Source: Pseudomonas sp. NFIX28
GTDB lineage: Bacteria; Pseudomonadota; Gammaproteobacteria; Pseudomonadales; Pseudomonadaceae
DNA: 64,000 bases
NCBI RefSeq assembly: GCF_900107395.1
Contig: NZ_FNPW01000008.1
Coordinates: 124,001-188,000, forward strand
Reading direction: 5' to 3'
Part shown: positions 61,187-64,000 of the stretch, piece after piece
Layout of the letters: each line of letters begins with the position of its first letter
Position numbering within the stretch: position 1 is the stretch's first letter
The notes under the pieces: generated by a model
Seen by the model: only the letters and a program-made list of their open reading frames with translations
What the model was told of the DNA's origin: nothing
Database searches by the model: none
Program-made: the position numbers and the translations under genes

Positions 61187-61792
61187 ATGCCGTTGTCGAT
61201 CGACTTGTTGTTGGCTTTCGCCTTGTTTGCCTTTGTCACCTCGGTGACCCCCGGACCGAATAACGCCATGTTGCTGGCCTCGGGAGTGAATTTCGGGTTC
61301 CGTCGCACGGTGCCGCATATCCTCGGCATCAGTTCGGGCTTCCTGGTGCTGGTGCTGGCCGTTGGGCTGGGCCTGGGGGCGGTGTTCGAGGCCTACCCGG
61401 TGCTGTACAAGGTGCTGCGTTACGTCGGTGCGGCCTATTTGCTGTACCTGGCCTGGAACATCGCCCGTTCCGGGCCGGTGTCCCAGGACGTCGACGGCAA
61501 GGGGCGGCCGCTGGGGTTCTGGGGCGCCGCGGCGTTTCAGTGGGTCAACCCCAAGGCCTGGGTCATGGCGCTGGGTGCGATCAGTACCTACACGCCGTTG
61601 CAGGGCTATTTCTTCAACGTGGTGGTGATCGCCAGCCTGTTTGCCTTGATCAACGCCCCGAGCGTCGGCGTCTGGGCCGGGTTCGGCAGCGTGCTGCGCA
61701 ATGTCCTGCGCGACCCGCGCTGGCTGCGGCTGTTCAACTACGGCATGGCGTTGCTGCTGGTGATTTCGCTGTTCCCCCTGCTGCAAGCCTGA
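61187..61792 (+). CDS. gvgK: LysE/RhtB-family amino acid exporter
   Basis: 201 residues, six membrane helices. SVTPGPNNAMLLASGVNFGF and FQWVNPKAWVMALGAIS parallel gvgE closely, indicating duplication within the cluster. Likely exports the vinylglycine product. It is the last forward gene before a strong terminator. Confidence 0.88.
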   Translation: MPLSIDLLLAFALFAFVTSVTPGPNNAMLLASGVNFGFRRTVPHILGISSGFLVLVLAVGLGLGAVFEAYPVLYKVLRYVGAAYLLYLAWNIARSGPVSQDVDGKGRPLGFWGAAAFQWVNPKAWVMALGAISTYTPLQGYFFNVVVIASLFALINAPSVGVWAGFGSVLRNVLRDPRWLRLFNYGMALLLVISLFPLLQA

Positions 61793-61814
61793 GGGGGCTT
61801 TCGCAGGGCGTTAG

Positions 61815-61854
61815 GCCGCCACCTGCTGTAACCGGCGGGTGGCGGTTTTTTTTT
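61815..61854 (+). terminator. Rho-independent terminator of the gvg cluster
   Basis: CCGCCACC (61816-61823) pairs with GGTGGCGG (61838-61845), followed by nine T. It ends the forward cluster; the next gene is convergent. Confidence 0.92.
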
Positions 61855-61863
61855 GCCCGCTCA

Positions 61864-63894
61864 TTACCCCTGGGTGACAGTTGCCACGCGGGGTTCGTGG
61901 CGAGTCAGGCGGCACCATTTATGCCAGGTAAATTGCAGTTGCAGCAGTGCTGCCCTGGCCATTTCCAGATCTTGTTCCGGCAACTGCGGCGCCTGTTCCA
62001 GGGCCTTGAGCAGGGCGACGGTCGGAGCGTCCAGTCGATCGCTGCGGCGTGGCGTCGGTCCGCCTGACTTGAGCAGCGTGGCGATGCTCTGCAGGTAGTG
62101 CCCGCGTTCCACGGCCAGGGCGCCGGTCGCCGCACCCAGGCTGGCGCGCAGTTGCAGCAGTTCGTCGCCCAGGTCGAGCCCGAGCAGGCCGTTGTCCCAG
62201 TGCTGGCGGCGTTCCTGGGGCAGGCTTTCGGAATAGCGCGCCAGGCGGATCAGGCGGTCGGCCATGCGCCCGCCGAACCAGCTCTCGGCTTGCTCCAGCG
62301 GGCGCGAGGTGAGTTGCGCCAGGTCGAACAGCGAGGCACGGAACATCCGCCGATAGTGATGTTCGCCGGGGTTGAGGCTGACCAGGCGGAACACCAGGAC
62401 CGCGATGCCGACGCCAACCAGGGTGGCCATGGCCTTGTTGAGGAAGTTGGCCAGATCGTAGGTCATCAGGTTGCCGGGGCCGACGTTGTTGATGAAAAAG
62501 ATGCAGAACGCCGAGGCGATCGGCGCCATCCGCGGCTTGCTCATGCACAGCGAGGCGCAAAACAGCGGCACCCCGAGGCCCACGCACAGCAGCGGGAAAC
62601 CGTCCCAGCCAGGCAGCAATCCCAGGCCGACGAAGCCGGCGACCGGCACCGACAGGGCGATGCCCTTGAGAAAGTTGAAGCTGGAGGAGGAAGGGTTTTC
62701 CCGGCCGGCGAACAGGCTCAGCACCACCCCGCAGATCGATACCGCGCCCAGGCCGGAAGGCCAGGCCGAGAGTACCCAGAAGCCGGCCACGGCGAGAAAC
62801 GCCAGGGCGCTGCGCAGGCCGCCGAGAATGCCTTGCTCGATATCTCGGTGCCAGGACAGGGCGCCAGGCGCGCCATGGGGCACTCGGGCTTGCTCGACGG
62901 CCTGCAGGGTTTGCGCACTGCGTTCGAGCAGCACCGGCACTTGTGCCAGTTGCATCAGGCACAGATGCGCGTCCTGCGACAGGCTGCGGTCCTGCAGCGC
63001 CTCTTGAAGGCTTGCCGAGACTTGGGCGATGTCTTGCTCGTGGTTGTGTTCCAGGGCCCTGGCCAGCTGTTCGATCAGGGGAGCCACGCTGGCATTCGCC
63101 GCGCTGTCGAGCATCAGTCGCTGACGGGCCACGCCACGGGCGGCGCGCAGCAGGCTCAGCAAGTCGCGGCTGAGGACGCGCAGGGCTTGGGAGCGTCGAC
63201 GGCCCTGAGGGCCTTCGAACCAGGCGTGATCGCGCTGGGCATCGACCGCCACCAGCTTGCCGAGGGCTTCCAGCAGCCCCTTGCGCTGGTCCTGGCCGAT
63301 CAGTTCGGAGGCCGCGGCACGCATGCCGGCTTGCCAGGCGAACTTGCCCTGGGTGGCCAACGCCTGTTCGACCCGGCGCGGCCAGAGCACGGTGCTGGCG
63401 ATCGCCGCGCAGATGATCCCCAGGCTGATTTCCGAACAGCGGGCCACGGCCTGGTCAAACACCAGCAGCGGATGTGCGGTGGCGGGCAGGGCGATGATCG
63501 CCGCGGTGTAGCCGGCCAGGACGAAGCCATAGGAAGCATGATTGCGCAGCAGCGAGGCGCCGGTGGTGCAGAAGGCCAGCCACAGCGCCATCGCCAGCAG
63601 AAACAGCAGGGGCGCCTGGCCGAACAGGCCGATCAACACGATCGAAGCCACGGCCCCGCTAAAGGTGCCGAGCAGGCGGAAGGCACCCTTGGCCAGGACC
63701 ATGCCGCTGCTGGGCTGGCTGACGATGAATACCGTGGTCAGGGCCCATTGCGGCTGCTCGAGGTTGAAGCGAAAGGCCAGGTACAAGGCAATGCCCCCGG
63801 CGATCATGTTCCTGATGGCGAACAGCACGTCGTTGCGGCTGGGAGCCAGGACGGCCAGCCAGAAGTCGGGAATTCGCAGGGCGAGGCTTTTCAT
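61864..63894 (-). CDS. FUSC-family (AaeB-like) aromatic acid/organic acid exporter
   Basis: 676 residues with two sets of membrane helices separated by a soluble region, the FUSC layout. The N-terminal set starts LFAIRNMIAGGIALYLAFRF and includes WALTTVFIVSQPSSGMVLAK; the second repeats around LAFLAVAGFWVLSAWPSGLG. AaeB relatives export hydroxybenzoates with a periplasmic partner AaeA and are controlled by a LysR protein; those genes would lie beyond the window. It is convergent with the gvg cluster. Confidence 0.88.
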   Translation of the reverse strand: MKSLALRIPDFWLAVLAPSRNDVLFAIRNMIAGGIALYLAFRFNLEQPQWALTTVFIVSQPSSGMVLAKGAFRLLGTFSGAVASIVLIGLFGQAPLLFLLAMALWLAFCTTGASLLRNHASYGFVLAGYTAAIIALPATAHPLLVFDQAVARCSEISLGIICAAIASTVLWPRRVEQALATQGKFAWQAGMRAAASELIGQDQRKGLLEALGKLVAVDAQRDHAWFEGPQGRRRSQALRVLSRDLLSLLRAARGVARQRLMLDSAANASVAPLIEQLARALEHNHEQDIAQVSASLQEALQDRSLSQDAHLCLMQLAQVPVLLERSAQTLQAVEQARVPHGAPGALSWHRDIEQGILGGLRSALAFLAVAGFWVLSAWPSGLGAVSICGVVLSLFAGRENPSSSSFNFLKGIALSVPVAGFVGLGLLPGWDGFPLLCVGLGVPLFCASLCMSKPRMAPIASAFCIFFINNVGPGNLMTYDLANFLNKAMATLVGVGIAVLVFRLVSLNPGEHHYRRMFRASLFDLAQLTSRPLEQAESWFGGRMADRLIRLARYSESLPQERRQHWDNGLLGLDLGDELLQLRASLGAATGALAVERGHYLQSIATLLKSGGPTPRRSDRLDAPTVALLKALEQAPQLPEQDLEMARAALLQLQFTWHKWCRLTRHEPRVATVTQG

Positions 63895-63943
63895 TTGTAC
63901 GACACATAGATAGCTAGCTAATGATTGGCATCGTATCTACTTG

Positions 63944-63959
63944 ATTGGAAAATTCCAAT
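63944..63959. promoter_or_regulatory. inverted repeat upstream of the FUSC gene
   Basis: ATTGGAA, two bases, TTCCAAT: a near-perfect operator-like palindrome 50 bases before the FUSC ATG. TAGCTAGCTA at 63911-63920 is a second palindrome. A LysR or MarR regulator is the likely ligand; its gene is not visible. The last 106 bases of the window hold no gene start that I can see. Confidence 0.45.
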
Positions 63960-64000
63960 GCGGATTTTTCCGGGGCTGGAGAAGGTACAGGTGATGAGGG

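Noticed and set aside
49529..61792. Genomic island with mobile-element borders
   Set aside because: No integrase, transposase, tRNA or direct repeat is visible at either edge, and base composition does not obviously change.
62098..63909. 603-codon + strand frame opposite the FUSC gene
   Set aside because: Gln/Ala/Gly/Arg-rich complement of a membrane protein gene; no start signal.

Overview
The window is chromosomal DNA from a GC-rich Pseudomonas of the fluorescens/chlororaphis/protegens type. The evidence is the gene order of the flagellar and chemotaxis cluster (fliK-fliLMNOPQR-flhB-flhA-flhF-fleN-fliA-cheYZAB-motCD-parC-parP-cheW), the ccmABCDEFGHI block directly after it, the pykF-ttuD-glxR-hyi-gcl block, and REP-type palindromes of the kind common in this genus. 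No rRNA, tRNA, CRISPR array or insertion sequence was seen, and no gene-free stretch exceeds 300 bases.

Layout. 1-24.2 kb: motility and chemotaxis, all on the + strand except a small reverse-strand pair (a second FliK-like protein and an FhlB protein). Two good sigma-54 promoters (before fliL and flhA) and two sigma-28/FliA-like promoters (before parP, and before an unknown membrane protein at 31.8 kb) can be read. 24.3-31.3 kb: a complete, tightly overlapping cytochrome c maturation operon. 31.3-39.1 kb: a lipoprotein, an unknown membrane protein, a LysR regulator with an MFS exporter, a secreted DUF5666-like protein, a sulfate-binding protein, a voltage-gated-type K+ channel with a zinc ribbon, and a urea transporter. 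39.3-46.6 kb: the glyoxylate carboligase (glycerate) pathway, gcl-hyi-glxR-ttuD-pykF, punctuated by REP elements, with a divergent GlcG-like gene; two identical TTGTATACAA palindromes lie in the divergent promoter region. 46.7-49.5 kb: a secreted alpha/beta hydrolase, a TetR regulator and a YedI/DUF808 membrane protein.

49.5-61.8 kb is the most distinctive part: one regulator (MocR type, reverse strand) and eleven forward genes. They encode an SGNH-fold protein, a 28-residue peptide, a 725-residue protein with a haem-oxygenase-like di-iron domain, an amidinotransferase, a LysE exporter, a NodU/TobZ-type carbamoyltransferase, a 47-residue membrane peptide, a class III aminotransferase, a formyltransferase and two more LysE exporters. 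Count and product order match my recollection of the gvgR/gvgA-K cluster for 4-formylaminooxyvinylglycine (germination-arrest factor) of P. fluorescens WH6, in which two tiny ORFs are essential and two central genes are dispensable. The chemistry is largely unassigned. The peptide, the di-iron protein and the peptide/enzyme arrangement are the places where new biology is most likely.

The window ends with a FUSC-family (AaeB-like) exporter on the reverse strand, preceded by a candidate operator.
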